DNA from: Ditylenchus dipsaci
Lineage: Eukaryota; Nematoda; Chromadorea; Rhabditida; Anguinidae
Direction of reading: 5' to 3'
DNA: 64,000 nt
Assembly (NCBI GenBank): GCA_004194705.1
Contig: SADC01000098.1
Location: 806,001 to 870,000 of the forward strand
The translations under genes and the position numbers were made by a program. The stretch's first letter is position 1; every line of letters begins with the position of its first letter. Below the pieces are notes generated by a model, which saw only the letters and a program-made list of their open reading frames with translations, did not search any database and had not been told where the DNA came from. Shown one piece after another: positions 1-11,887 of this stretch.

Positions 1-127
1 TCGAGACCCCAACAGTTCGACCGCCTGCTGTGTTCGACCCTTTTCACCTCTATTTTTAAAGATAAAAAGCTCGTTCACGGAATCTTAGATTTTCAGATCT
101 TTTTTTTCTAATTTTCTCTCTTCTCTC

Positions 128-374
128 ATTTTCTCTAATAAGCGCTCGCTCTCTAATTAGCGCCCCCCCCCTAACTTCAAGTGGTCTGAAACTTCTGTTT
201 TCATTAACTTTTTGAGCTCTGTAAAAAGTGCCTGCGAGGGATTTAAAAAACTAACAGGCACTTTTTACAGAGCTCAAAAAGTTAGGGAAAACAGAAGTTT
301 CAGACCATTTAAAGTTTGAAAATATTGCCACTCTCTAATAAGCGCCCCGGGGCGCTTATTAGAGAAAATACGGT
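128..374. mobile_element. TACGGTA-end MITE, copy 1 (motif GCGCCCC)
   Basis: The right end reads CTAATAAGCGCCCC then GGGGCGCTTATTAGAG and AAATACGGTA. The left end has two CTAATAAGCGC/CTAATTAGCGC half-sites near 135-165, but the outermost bases have decayed. The middle is replaced by a ~130-bp inverted repeat (178-308) around GTCTGAAACTTCTGTTTT. Confidence 0.6.
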
Positions 375-786
375 ATAATATTGTTAGATTAGATTTGTGT
401 CGCTTATAATTTTTGCAAAACCACGGAGCAGAGCTATTCAAAAGTGGCAAAGCAAAAAAATTTAGTCTCATATCCGAATATACCACACTCTTGAAATCCG
501 TTGTGAAAAAGCCTAAAACGCCCGGGAAAATTTACGCCCCTAACAATTCACGCCGCTAGATATTTCCGATAATTCTCGGCGATAAATCGATATCCTGGTA
601 AATAGATGTCTGGTTAATGATCCGCCAATAGGTTACAGGTTCGAATCACGGTGGTGGTAAACACTTTTTTTCTGGACTAGTACCAGAACAAAAAAAATAG
701 TTTTTGAAAGATCAATAAGCTTCAGGTGGGTAGAAAAACCGCCTGGTAGCTGACGGGGTATTTACTTCTAAAAATCCGAAAATTTT

Positions 787-1020
787 GTGGAACTAAATTT
801 AAATTTTTTGTGCCATTCTGGTGGATATCCTCCTCAGAGTATCTCTCAGGTTAATCGCGCCTTGACCAAAAAAATAGAGCAAATTTACCCCCGTTCCCTT
901 GAAAAAGTTGAAGTTGCGGCCCTGCATCTACCCATGATACATACTACGGGTTTTGGACGGCGAAAATCGCAAGTTGGACGTATCAAACTTTATTCTCCAC
1001 ACTATTCTGCGTTAGAATAA
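787..1020 (+). CDS. Orphan ORF or last exon inside a fold-back element
   Basis: A frame with no ATG start ends at TAA 1018-1020 and encodes SISQVNRALTKKIEQIYPRS then a basic stretch (GFGRRKSQVGRIKLYSPHY). A possible acceptor (TATCCTCCTCAG) ends near 836. Composition looks coding, but it is short, and it lies between the inverted arms of the 500-1840 element, like the membrane-protein ORF at 13.2 kb. No family is recognised. Confidence 0.25.
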   Translation: MELNLNFLCHSGGYPPQSISQVNRALTKKIEQIYPRSLEKVEVAALHLPMIHTTGFGRRKSQVGRIKLYSPHYSALE

Positions 1021-1049
1021 ATGATTTGTTTTTGATTTGACTAAAATTT

Positions 1050-1490
1050 AAAGGGGGTGGGGGGGACTTCTACGGCTACTTGTTGACATCGACTGCTACT
1101 TCACTTCACATACACTTTTTACATATTTTGTTTTCTTATCCAGATATTTTTACACTGTTTTGCATCTAAGATTTTTCTCTATTGATTGAGTGGTCAAACA
1201 CCCTGATTAGAAATAATTTTTGAGAAAATCACAACAAACTCACACTAAAAACCGTGGTTTTTTACCTAGTTGTTTTTAGTGGAATTTCACCTTATATTTG
1301 ATGTGATTTTCTCGAAAATTATTTATAATCAGGGTGTTTGACCACTTAATCAATAGAGAAAAATCTCAGCTACAAAACGATATGAAAACATCTGAGATAA
1401 GGAAACAAAATGTGTCAAAAAATGTATGTGAAGTCAAGTAGCAGTCGATGTCAAAAAGTAGCCGTAGAAGTCCCCCCTCCCTTTAATTTT
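1050..1490. repeat. ~440-bp palindrome
   Basis: The left arm (GGGACTTCTACGGCTACTTG at ~1067) and right arm (AAGTAGCCGTAGAAGTCCC at ~1453) are near-perfect inverted copies of ~200 bp meeting near 1268. No coding potential; a MITE-like fold-back. Confidence 0.85.
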
Positions 1491-1893
1491 TAGCCATCTA
1501 GCTGGATGTCCACCTGAACTTCGGGTAATTATCCTAGTTTTAGAGTTCAAGTCGTTAAATCACAGTTTTAGTATTGTCAAACCATGTTTATCATAAAATT
1601 TTGGGTCGGAAAACTATGGTTTTCAATTCCATATAAAACAGCTGAAGTTTAGGATTTGGAGACAGGTGACCCCTCAGGATATGCACCAACTTGTTACCCC
1701 AATTGTGGGTGATTTAGATGGGTTAATAAATTGAAAAGTTAATAAAAAAAGTAAGTAATCGTGAATTATTCAGGGCGTGATTGTCCCAGGGCGTGAATTT
1801 TCCCGGAGCGTGAATTGTCCCGGGAGTGAACTGTCGTGTACCCAAAGGATACCTCAAAAAGTTCGTTCTTGACATTTTTAGTTTATGTTAACT

Positions 1894-2157
1894 TACCGTA
1901 TTTACTGTATTAACTCCCCACCCTCTAATAACTCCCCACCTCTAATAAGTCCCCACCCTACGGACCTTATATCTCAGCCTAGAGCGAACATTTGGCAAAT
2001 CTGTTTTTTGCGTTATCTTAGTTGCCGCGAGTTAACCTGATTACTCTTTCCAGATTTTGGTCGAGCACCCAAAATATCAAAATCGAAATATTTTTTTTCC
2101 GATTTTTAAGGGTTGAAAAATAACTCCCCATGGGGACTTAATACAGTAAATACGGTA
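1894..2157. mobile_element. TACGGTA-end MITE, copy 2 (motif CTCCCCA)
   Basis: Begins TACCGTATTT and ends AAATACGGTA. The left side has three tandem TAAYTCCCCACC sites and the right side the palindrome CTCCCCATGGGGAC. The inner body contains the family GGTCGAGCACCCAAAAT segment. Confidence 0.8.
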
Positions 2158-2224
2158 TCTCAATCATTATCGTATCGTAATTAATTCAAATTATTATCTT
2201 ATATTATATTATCTTAATGTACGC

Positions 2225-2830
2225 TGAACGGCTAGGTGATATTTGACAAGACGACATTTCACAGAAAGACATTTCTCAAACCAAAACTTGGCAAAACGAC
2301 ATTTTGCAGAACGACATTTCACAAATCGACATTTCACAAATCGACACCTGACAAAAAAACCACAGGAAGACCAAGGCATTTTTTGAAATTTTGTTTTACC
2401 GAAAAACCATCCTAAACAACCCGAACCGCCCAAAACACCCCAAACCACCCACGATAACCCAAAACACTTCAAATTACCAAAGACCACTTAAGCTACTACA
2501 ATGAATAGTTTTTTTAAGTTTGGGGTAATTGGGATGATTGGGGCATTTTCAGTAGTTTGGAGTGGTTTGGGTATGTTTAAGGTTTTTTGGGGTGGTTCCG
2601 AGTAACTCGGGGTGTTTTGAGTAGTTTTTCGTGTTTCGGGTGGTTTGAAGTGTTCAGGAGGGGTTATCGGAAAAAAAATTTTGAAAAATATTTCCAAAAA
2701 AATATACTTGGTCTCTCTTGGTGTTTTATTGTAGGTGTTGATTTGTGAAATATCGTTTTGTAAAATAATGTTTTGCCAAGTTTCGCATTTGACAAATGTC
2801 GTTTTCGCGTAATATCACCTAACCCGCTGG
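2225..2830. mobile_element. Fold-back element with CGACATTTCACAAAT units
   Basis: Ends read GCTAGGTGATATT and AATATCACCTAAC. Arms (2230-2350, 2735-2825) are tandem ~15-mers (CGACATTTCACAAAT variants) in inverse orientation. The AC/GT-rich spacer with CCAAACCACC-type motifs is also partly inverted around 2490. Confidence 0.7.
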
Positions 2831-3056
2831 ACTATCTTGCGCTTAAAATTTGGAAAATTAAAAACGGCGTGAATTTGAAAAATGTCAAAAAAGCCCAACG
2901 CCCCAATACTTTGTTTTACTCACATAAAAGTTCATTTTAGTATTTCCACATAATCTGGTCAGCAATGAGTGGTGGGAAGGTGACGATCGAGGGACTTCAT
3001 TGAACACGTAACCACTTTTATAAATAAATAAAGAAAATAATTAAAAATAATTTCAG

Positions 3057-3381
3057 AACTTCTTTCCAAGAATCACTTTCGACCACCAATAGTTTCACGG
3101 TCAGCCCAGCAATAAATTCCGATAGCTGTTGGGCAACCAAGGGTAGTTGTTTGCAATAAAGTTGAGTGTGAGGATGGTGATTTTGTTGGCTTCTATAACG
3201 AAGATCAAGAGCTTGTTGAAGGATATAGACACAGTGGAGTTGCAGCTATGAAAGACATGTGGAGACAAAAATACATTTTTCAAACCGATATATTGAAAAT
3301 TCTTTGGATATTATGGATGAGCTGAGGATCGAGCGCTTGAGATTAGAAATGGGAAATATGCAAAAAATAGAAAATGTTTGA
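3057..3381 (+). pseudogene. Coding fragment with one stop and one frameshift, unknown family
   Basis: After a good acceptor (TAATTTCAG at 3048-3056) the frame reads LLSKNHFRPPIVSRSAQQ, then TAA, and continues in the same frame with IPIAVGQPRVVVCNKVECED and GFYNEDQELVEGYRHSGVAA. At a TTTTT run near 3275 the frame moves by one and ends with ENSLDIMDELRIERLRLEM then TGA at 3379-3381. The sustained charged, non-repetitive composition over three segments suggests a former or mis-assembled gene 3' end. I do not recognise the protein. If the stop and frameshift are assembly errors it could be a live last exon. Confidence 0.4.
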
Positions 3382-4009
3382 CGATTATTTAGAATAAAAT
3401 TGTGTTAATGGTGAAATCGTTGCGTATCTCGCAAATAAACGAAACAAATATATATATTGCAAAGGAACAATTCAAACTAAAGGATCACGGCCGTTTATGA
3501 CAAGTTCAATTTTTAGTCTGACAGCGTGCTAAATATTTTGAGGACGTTTTATACGACGTAAATCAGGTGGTAAGCATAAATGCGGAACTTTCTCATTTCA
3601 ACCGCGGCGAAAATGCGGAATTTTCGAATAGAAATCAGATTTTATATTGAAAGAAGATAGAGTATTTTTTCTCTGAGCCTAGTCAAAATAGTTAAACCCA
3701 GCAATGAATTGCTCTTCGAAGTCCATAATAAATTGAGTTATATTTAATGGTATCTTTGCGCATGGGCAGTATCGCGACCGATGAGGCCTAGCCGAGGTGT
3801 GATTATTGCTGGTTGAAAACTTTCACCAATTGCCCGCCTTGGTGAGCTGAAATATGCTCGCCTTGGCAATTTTTGGAAACTCGCAAGGGTTGATTTGAAT
3901 GAATTTTTTACGAATTGGTGGGCTGATCGCATTCTGTCTAGCAGAGGTGCCTTCTCCAATAAAGCGCCTCTCTACTTCGAGGGAACTGAGCAGGGCCCAA
4001 AATTCTATA

Positions 4010-5727
4010 GACCCACTCAGATTACCAGGAGTCACGCTTGACTCCGAAGTCAAATGACATGACTCCGAAGTCATTGGCCGGAATCATTCTTGCCTCCGGA
4101 GTCAAATCGATGACTTCGGAGTCAGTATGAGCTTGGAGTCAACCTAATTTTGTCATTTTGTCACTATTGAGAAATGGGTTTGTTTATTTCATCATTTTGA
4201 CAAACCCATTTCTCACACACCCCCCCCCTTTAATAAACAAAATATTATTAGACAAAAAGATCAGATTCTATAATTTTGGTTCGTTTGCTTCCATGAACTG
4301 AGCGATGGCGAGCTCAGCGACTTATGTCAATTACTTCATAACACGTAAAAAAAATTCCAAAGTCCTCTTTTTATAACATATCAATTGTTTCTATCTATTG
4401 TTAACTTCGGAGTCTGACTCCGGAGTCAAGTGTTTGACTCCGGAGTCAAGCATGACTTTAGACTGTGACACCGGAGCAGTGATGGGTCCGCCCCGCCCGG
4501 GGCGCCCCAAATGCGCTCCGCGGCGCCCGCTCCGGGCGTGGGGCGGTGCCGGGGAATGAACAAAATAGTCCGGGGCGCAGGGTGGGGTGAAGGCAGAATT
4601 TGGTGATGCGTTGGGGTGAGGGGCGTTCAGATTTTTTAATTTCTTTTAAAACTTTGCAAGATGTCTTCAATTATTTATGTTTTAATCAATTGGCCTTAGA
4701 AATCGCGTCGAAGCATAATGGCGGCTTTGAAAAATCCTGGTAACTGCTACATGACTCCAGTGATGTTTTTGTGTACTGAGACACCTTTTGTGTTAAATTA
4801 CTCATACCTCGATACCTATTTATCCGAAATTCATGGATAATAGCTTATTTTGAAGAAGAAATATAGTTCTTCAAAATGAATTGATAAAATTTACGAAAAC
4901 ATAAAAATTCGCTTTTTTCTAAGCTAAATAACGCCAATAAAATTCAGTGATCAAGTGAAATGATTTTTTTGAGTATGACAAACTGAACAAAAATCTACAA
5001 AAGTGTCAGTTTGAACCAATTTAAAAAGCTTCATATTTTTGGTAGCTGAATAGTTCTGCTATAATCTAAAATAAAACAGTTTTCAAAAATTCACAAAAAT
5101 TATGAAGTTATGGGCTTGTACACAAATGAAAATCAATAGAATTTTCATTTGATTACTCATTTGTGTACAAGCCCATAACTTCATAATTTTTGTGAATTTT
5201 TGAAAACTGTTTTATTTCAGATTATAGCAGAACTATTCAGCTACCAAAAAATATGAAGCTTTTTTAAATTGGTTCAAAACTGACAATTTTGTAGATATTT
5301 TTGTTCAGTTTGTCATACTCAAAAAAATCATTTCATTTGATTACTGAATTTTATTGGCGTTATTTAGCTTAGAAAAAAGCGAATTTTCATGTTTTCGTAA
5401 ATTTTATCAATTCATTTTGAAGAACTATATTTCTTCTTCAAAATAAGCTATTATCCATGAATTTCGGATAAATAGGTATCGAGGTATGAGTAATTTAACA
5501 CAAAAAGTGTCTCAGTACACAAAAACATCACTGCATGACTCGGTGCGCACCGCCCCGGGGCATGGGGCGGTGAGGGGCGATAGTCTGGAAAACCCTGAGA
5601 CGTGGGGCGGTGCTGGGGCGGAAATTGGCTGCTTACCCATCGCTGCAACGGAGTCATCGGATTTGACTCTGGAGTCAGGCCATTTGACTACGGAGTCAAG
5701 CGTGACTCCGGGGAGTCTGAGTGGTCC
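4010..5727. mobile_element. Outer element with GACTCCGGAGTCA units
   Basis: Ends GACCCACTCAGA and TCTGAGTGGTCC are inverted, followed by GGAGTCACGCTTGACTCC on both sides. Short palindromic tandem units (TGACTCCGAAGTCA) occupy 4030-4130, 4400-4455 and 5650-5715. A hAT-like element is inserted in it. Confidence 0.7.
4477..5645. mobile_element. hAT-like element, mostly one large palindrome
   Basis: Termini CAGTGATGGGT and ACCCATCGCTG are flanked by CACCGGAG and CAACGGAG (7 of 8 matching), an 8-bp target duplication. GC-rich subterminal blocks (GGGGCGG-type) give way to two ~390-bp inverted arms (about 4745-5130 and 5140-5530) meeting at 5136. No transposase. Confidence 0.75.
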
Positions 5728-5904
5728 TTATCTATTATGAGGCTGGCGGAAAAGTCCTACATTGACCCTAAAGTGACCAAGACTTTCTGATAAGCTGCAA
5801 ATTATATTCATTATAAAACTAGAGTGAACTTTTTCGTTGGATTTCGCAATCAACATTTTGTTTTAAAAAATTTAAAATTTTTTTCGCAAAAATCGAAAAC
5901 CATC

Positions 5905-6369
5905 ATGGCTTGTTCACGTTGTTAGAGTTCGAGTTAGAGTTAGAATTCGAGTTGGAGTTAGAGTTCGGGTAAGAGGTGTTCATGTACTCAAAAATCCGAA
6001 CTCTAACTCGAACTCTAACTCTAAGGTGTTCACGTACATCGAGTTAGAGTTCGAGGTCGAGCTTGAAAATGTTCATGTATACAGCTTTGATAGCTCAGAA
6101 TCATGCCCGAAAGCCGTCTAAAGCCACTAAAAGTTAGTTTCTGGGGGATTTGCTACATGGGAATCCAAGTTATATGCATCAACACCTTCAAACTTAAGCT
6201 CGAACTCTAACTCTAACTCGAGGTACATGAACACCCGTGAGTTAGAGTAAGAATTAGAGTTCGAGTTAGAGTTAGGATCAGAGGTGTTCACGTAACCAAA
6301 ATCCCGAACTCTAACTCTAACTCGAACTCTAACTCGAACTCTAACTCTAACAACGTGAACAAGCCATCA
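5905..6369. mobile_element. Fold-back element with GAGTTAGAGTTC hexamer units
   Basis: Ends are ATGGCTTGTTCACGTTGTTA and its inverse TAACAACGTGAACAAGCCAT. The arms are runs of GAGTTA/GAGTTC hexamers; a ~100-bp unique centre lies near 6090-6180. GTGTTCAYGTAC spacers recur between blocks. Confidence 0.8.
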
Positions 6370-6650
6370 GAAACTGCGCGACGCAAACAACTCCGCAACA
6401 AAAACCTCCCCAACGCAAAAGATTTGCCAACGTCAGAACTCGCCAACGCGAATACTCGCCTAAGTAAAAAACTCGCCAACATCAAAACTCACCAACGGCA
6501 AAACTTGCCAACGAAAAAAGACCGGTCCTAAGGGGCAGTTAAATCGAATTTTTCGTTGGAGAGTTTGGCCGTTGGCGAGTTTCGGCGTTGGCAAATTTTT
6601 TGGCGTTGTCGAGTTTCAGCGTTGGCGAGTCGGTTGCGTCCCAAATTGCT
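6363..6650. mobile_element. Fold-back element with CTCGCCAACGC units
   Basis: The left arm (6363-6515) repeats AACTCGCCAACGCRA-like ~13-mers and the right arm (6550-6645) repeats the inverse GCGTTGGCGAGTTT. The centre is near 6535. Adjacent to the GAGTTA element. Confidence 0.65.
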
Positions 6651-7194
6651 GGTCGCTTCAGAGTCAACGCAGGACTTTTCCGCCAACCTGATATTTGAAA
6701 CATGTGTAGTAAACCTCCGTCGTTTTTAATGAATTCTATCTCTCGTCTTTTCACGTACGTGATGACAGGGGTAGGGGGCGTGTATCGTAGTAGAGTTGGT
6801 TGTTTTGTTTCATATACTTGTTTTAATTTCTTATGCAAACTTCTTTTGTTGCGAAAAACCTAGTGGCCTATTGAGTATCAATGCAAATCCTAACAGGTAT
6901 GTGGAGTCGACGAGTGGATCCTTGGCCGAAGTATTCCACAAATTACTTTCAAATTCTCTACCACTTCTTGGCTTTGTGTCTAATTATCAAACGTCAATGC
7001 AATGTGCATTTTTTTCTCTATTTCATATCACGCAAGTTGTTATGGTGATTGAAACGTTTTCTATAGCCATCCATTGATGACATCAGGCATTGATGACATC
7101 AGGCTACCCTTTAAGCTGACCGAGGACTTTTTGTTTTACTATCCTTGTTCTTGACTCCTTGACCCGTTAACCATATTTATTAATTTTAGATTTA

Positions 7195-8238
7195 ATGGAC
7201 AATTACATATTAGCCGAAGATACGGAGCCCAGTTGTTGCATGCCGTTTCCGGTAGAACTCTCAAGCGATGTGATGCAGTTCGAAATAAAGAAAAATACTA
7301 AATTTGGTGGGATCATTGCTCGTGTAGAAAAGGAATTTCAGGTATCTTCTATAAAGAATATTTTTTCGGTTGACTCTTTTTAATTCACGAATGTCATTTT
7401 AGAAAGAGGATCAGCGCCGAATGATTTTCTATGGTCTCAGTGAGTGCTCTGTTAAATGTATTGCTCTGGCGGAAATTCTCAAAAGCAAACTATCGTCTAG
7501 TGAGGTTGGTTATTTGTAGCTAGAATGCCCGAAAATCTTTGAAACTAGGGAATTGCAGTTTGACTAAAAAAAATCAATAAGGGAGGGGCCTTGACTGTGA
7601 CCTTATAAAGGGCCAGTAAGAAGTTGATTTAGGTTTTACTCCTTTCCCATAACATTTTTTATTCCCTGCGTTCGATATACAGCCGGCTACCTTAATAATG
7701 TTTCCCATGTAGGCCGCTCCACATGGTGGTCACCTTGATCTAATCCCCAGGGTGGTCACTATGGAGGGCGTCGACGGTATCCGACTGCAACATAAATTAC
7801 TTTGTCAATATACCAGAACATCATCTATCAGTGGAATATCCTCAAAGCCTCCAAATCAACCGATACATGGGCGCCAAACGACGAGCGAATGGACAGACTG
7901 GTGGTGGAGAAGAATGCACCGAAGATCTTCATAATGTTGTCCAAGGATCCTTTTTCTGCTAATCATCAGTGTGCCGGGTATGCTGAAGTTTGTAAATTTT
8001 CCTCTCTCGGCAGTTTTTATGTTTTCAATTAAGGCAGCAGAGCACAAGTGAAAGCTTTCCGTCCTTCTTGAACTCCGCTAATAGGTCATCATCACGCAAG
8101 TCAGAGCCTCGTCCAGGTCCATATCAAAGACAGTTGGATCCTTCTAAATCGTCGAAAAAGCCGGATGAGAGTTCTAATAAGTGGAAAAAGAGGCCGTGGT
8201 CCAAGAAGGTACAACAGGAAAAAGCTGGCCAGAAATAG
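7195..8238 (+). CDS. RPP25-like Alba-domain subunit of RNase P/MRP, four exons
   Basis: Exons 7195-7341, 7403-7504, 7817-7977 and 8034-8238 join in frame (615 nt, 204 residues; stop TAG 8236-8238). All introns are GT-AG (61, 312 and 56 nt). The protein resembles animal RPP25/RPP25L, an Alba protein that pairs with RPP20 and binds the RNA of RNase P and RNase MRP in the nucleolus. Family features seen are an Alba core with RRMIFYGLSECSVKCIALAEIL, here cited only by its parts RRMIFYGLS and IALAEILKSKL at about residues 52-78, then a conserved LVVEKNAPKIFIMLSKDPF segment near residue 120. The C-terminal ~70 residues are Ser/Lys/Arg-rich and probably disordered. Length matches the human proteins (about 200 residues). 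The ATG at 7195 follows the acceptor-like TTTTAG at 7185-7190, suggesting trans-splicing or a 5'UTR intron. The exon 3 acceptor (7815-7816) is the least certain junction; it was chosen because it keeps frame and avoids an upstream TAA. Confidence 0.85.
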
Positions 8239-8302
8239 TAGCGTAAAAAGAGGTATTGTTAAAGTTGTTACACCATTTTATTGTTGTCTGTTTTTTGTTG
8301 GG

Positions 8303-8308
8303 AATAAA
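8303..8308 (+). terminator. Poly(A) signal AATAAA of the RPP25-like gene
   Basis: AATAAA lies 65 nt after the RPP25-like stop codon, a normal distance for a short invertebrate 3'UTR. Inferred from motif and position only. Confidence 0.5.
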
Positions 8309-8606
8309 TTATATAATACATTTTCTTGCGTTGTCTTGTCTTCTACAAGATAAGTGTTGGCTTTCGTGATTGGCGCTTATTCATCCGGTCATTATGCGAT
8401 TTTTCTTTAGAAAGTCAAAATTAACTGTATGAAATTTATTCTGAGTCAAAATTGATTGTATCACATACAAATGTACCATAAGTGATTTGAAGGCACATAA
8501 TGATACAAAGAAACAGTTAGTGAATCACGGTGTTGCAGTTTATCGAAATAATAGAAAAATGCTAAAAGTTAATGCCCTAAATGCTACTAAATGTACAACA
8601 TAACTT

Positions 8607-8880
8607 TCACAGATCACAACAAATATTTTCAAGAGTTTCTACAGCTAAAACAGGAAGACTTCTTGTTTTCTTATTTAGAACAACAGCATTGTTTTTTAAA
8701 GATTCGTCTTCTTGCTTCATCATCTCTCTGAAATTATAAAAATTTTGGAGATCATTTTCGAGAAACCGTGCTATTTCGCCCCCGCGTCGCAAATCTTGCA
8801 GTACGAAAAATGCAGCGCAAATCAACCTGGTAATAAATGAAGGCTAACAAGTGCGGGTTTTTATTTGAAGACCGTCTCAT
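8607..8880 (-). CDS. Candidate small gene or last exons, unknown product
   Basis: On the minus strand the frame from about 8825 to the TGA at 8607 is open. It ends in a hydrophilic stretch containing EMMKQEDESLKNNAVVLNKK. A good acceptor (TTTATAATTTCAG) sits inside it near 8724, so a 39-nt in-frame segment could be either exon or intron. An ATG at 8880 opens a different frame (starting MRRSSNKNPHLLAF) that would need a splice to join. The codon pattern looks more coding than the surroundings, and the gene would be convergent with the RPP25-like gene. I do not recognise the family. It could be a chance ORF. Confidence 0.3.
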
Positions 8881-8916
8881 TGTAAATTCGCCATTCACGA
8901 CTGGTCATGTGCAATC

Positions 8917-9345
8917 AGGCATTACCATAGCGGCATCTGCAGACGCGACATTTGCAGACCCACTTCCGCAGACACGGTATTTGCAGATTATTTTTTTGCA
9001 GTAACGAGACATTTTTTTATATAGATACAGTCGAACCTCGATATAACGAATACCCCGGGGGACATAAAAAATGTTCTCAATGTCGAAGGTTCGTTGTGTC
9101 AAGGTATTTTAACCAAAACTAAATAAAGGGTACGTTATATCGAATTTCGAGTGTAGCAACATAAAAATGGAAACCAATGTCAAAAGCCGCCCATAAATGT
9201 CCCCGCTTGCCTGTAAAAGAACAAATGTCAGTCTGGAAATTTCGTGTCTGCGGATGTGGGTCTGCAAAAGTCGTGTCTGTTAGTATCGGGATGCAAGTGT
9301 CGCGGCTGCGAATGTCGGGTCTGCAAATGTCGCATCTGTAAATAT
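8917..9345. mobile_element. Fold-back element with GCGACATTTGCAGAC units
   Basis: Left units (GCGACATTTGCAGACC, 8936-8995) and right inverse units (GGTCTGCAAATGTCGC, 9240-9340) flank a pogo/Tigger-like fragment (9027-9150) that begins CAGTCGAACCTCGATATAACG and ends with a degenerate inverse. Confidence 0.65.
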
Positions 9346-9560
9346 ACTGTATTTACTCTATTAAACGGGCATGCGCGTTTAAAAGACATAACCTATAGGA
9401 GTGAACCATGACCTGGCCATGCCGGAATTTTTCTCTACTTTTTCATCTATCTTGTAGCAAATTTCATGGGGAGTCCGAAACCGTTAAGATCTTTTGTTTT
9501 GATAAGAAAATATATAAGAACCATGCATTTTAAGAAAGTCAATTTTTCGGCAGTATATTA
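9346..9560. mobile_element. Half copy of the TACGGTA-end MITE family (motif CGGGCATGCGCG)
   Basis: TACTGTATTTACTCTATTAAA followed by a palindromic CGGGCATGCGCG-like site resembles one end of the family. No matching right end is seen; probably truncated by the neighbouring fold-back. Confidence 0.35.
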
Positions 9561-9918
9561 TTGGTTATGGGTAAAAATCCCCCGTAAAAATCCCCAGCAA
9601 AAATCCCCCCAGGATAAAAATTGAAGTGAGGAAATGTATCTAAGCAAATGTATTTCAAAACCACGGTATTCTAACCAAAATCATGTCATGAACACTATTT
9701 ATAGTTAAAGACGTCCCAGTGCCGATGTAAACCGGAGTACGGGTAGGTGAAAACCTGCTTAACGAAAATCCGCTTAACGAAAATTTGCTTAACGAAAATC
9801 CGCTTAACGAAAATCTGCTTAACGAAAATCTGCTTAATGGCGCGAAATCAAATATTTTGCTATATAAGCTACATTTTTTCGGTTATCAGAAAAAATCGGG
9901 TCGCAAAAATCGGGTCGT

Positions 9919-11133
9919 AGCCTTTAGGCCCCTTTTTTCCATTTGTGGAAATAAAGGGCCAAACGACTTACGTAAGTCGTTTGGCCCTTTTTCCACTTTT
10001 GAATTAGCGCCTTTTATTTATTTTTATTTTTTGTGCTTTTCATAATCTTGGCTCCAGGTAAATTTTCCCGCAGTGTATACTCCTTCTGGTAGATTTCCCT
10101 ACGGTGAATTCTCCCTCTGGCCGCTAAATTTCTCAGCAAAGATTTTCAAATTAATCTTTTTTTCTTGTGAAAATCCTTATCACTTAAGATGTTTTTCTAT
10201 AATCTAGCGCCCGTATTATTGGATGATTTATGCATCAACCCAACCAAATGGTCGTCCATTTGGTGAAAAAATTTTTTTCCATGTGTTTGGTTTCCGAAAT
10301 CCGTTTTTTGCAGTAATTTGAGTATTCTAAAAAAGGTTTGACAATAGTAAAATGCCATTTTCTAGGGTAATTTTGAGTTTTGGTAAAATAGCTAAAATGA
10401 CAGTTTGGAATTTACAGAGTATATTCAGATTATCAGAATAAGTGAACGTAATAGCTTCTCGAAGCCGAAAAATAAGAGAGAGAAAAAATTTACCCAGGTG
10501 GACATCCAAATCCACCACTTGTACCCGGATATGGACCGGACTGAGTAGACCAACCAGTTAACTCCCTCATTTCGACCTATCTGCCTAGGTATCCACTTAC
10601 TAGATGTATCCATTCTTTTCCAGGTATCTTCATCCACCTAAACCATTTGAGCATTGGGTAACACTGCCTGGCTACTACTACCGAGGCATTTCCACCAGAG
10701 TACCGTTACCTAGGTAGAACAACCTGAGCACCACCTGGTTACTCTTCGGGATACGTGATTAATGCAGAACTGGGGCTCCTGCAAGTCAAATTGCTGTTTT
10801 AGCATTGTCAAACCGTGCTTGGGACACGATTATGAATAGGGTAGAATGTCTTTTGGTTAGTTTCAGCTAAATCCAAATTTTGGTTTTTAGAGATGGATAC
10901 CCATTTGGAGGAGGTACCAGGTGGTTCCCTATCCACCCTGAGGCTTAATAGTCTTATAAAAATTATTTTATGACGGTTATTCAGGAAAATAATAATAAAA
11001 AAACAACAAACTGCAAAAAACAATAAAAATAAAAAAGGCGCGTATTTAAAAAAGTGGAAAAAAGGGACCAAACGACTTACGTAAGTCGTTTGGCCCTTTT
11101 TTCCACAAATGGAAAAAAGGGCCTAACGCCCCT
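9919..11133. mobile_element. Innermost insertion splitting a repeat arm
   Basis: Inverted ends of ~125 bp share AGGCCC, TTTTTTCCATTTGTGGAAA and a 16-bp palindrome CGACTTACGTAAGTCG (9964-9990 and 11071-11095). The interior has CCAGGTGG/CCACCTGG-rich DNA. It interrupts the CGGGTCGGAAAAAAT array exactly between units. Confidence 0.75.
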
Positions 11134-11887
11134 ACGCCGCAAAAATCGGGTCGGAAAAATCGGGTCGGAAAAAATCGGGTCGGAAAAAATCGGTCAGAAA
11201 AAATCGGGTCGGAAAAAATCGGGTCGGAAAAAATCGGGTCGGAAAAAATCGGTCGGAAAAAATCGGGTCAGAAAAATCGGGTCGGAAAAAATCGGGTCGG
11301 AAAAATCGGGTCAGAAAAAATCGGGTCAGAAAAAATCGGGTCGGAAAAAATCGGGTCACTATAGTTTTTGTACCTGGGGCCCCAGGCCCCGGGGGGCTTT
11401 GATCCTATCTGATTCAACTTCAGTGGTCCAGACCCACTCTCAGTTGTTCAGATCAACCTTCAATAATTTCTTTCCCTCAGTGGTTCAACTCCACCCCGAA
11501 TGGTTCAGATTTACCCTGAATGGTGGTAAAATGCCGTTTTGTAGGGTATTTTTTGAGTTTTGGTAAAATCCAGTTTTCGCAAAATCAATTATATCCCAAT
11601 GCTTTGAAAATACCATACAAAACCTTATTTTACTATTATCAAACCATCTTCAGCATGCTCGAATTAGTCCAGAAAACAGGTTTTAGAACATGAAAAACAT
11701 AAAAAAATTTGATCCAAGTGGACGACCACTTGGTTTGGTTGGTTCATGGATTATGCAGTAGAAATGAAGTTAGATCATAGAAAAACATTTTAAATTGTTC
11801 TATACAATTTGTTCTGTAAAGTTCTGTACAAGATGAAAATATTACTACCCGGGTACCAACCACTACACTACCTGGGTACGAATACCT

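Larger units (their letters stand above)
500..1840. mobile_element. Fold-back element with GGCGTGAATTGTCCC units
   Basis: Left (510-570) and right (1772-1838) ends carry inverted, short tandem units of the type GGCGTGAATTTTCCCGG. The interior holds the ORF at 787-1020 and the palindrome at 1050-1490. Boundaries are approximate. Confidence 0.45.

Noticed and set aside
617..660. tRNA-like B-box GGTTCGAATC
   Set aside because: No acceptor, D or anticodon arm can be folded around it; probably chance or a SINE relic.
6796..7077. 93-residue ORF upstream of the RPP25-like gene
   Set aside because: Hydrophobic but with no family features. It does not splice in frame to the RPP25-like exon 1, whose own ATG at 7195 gives a full-length family match.
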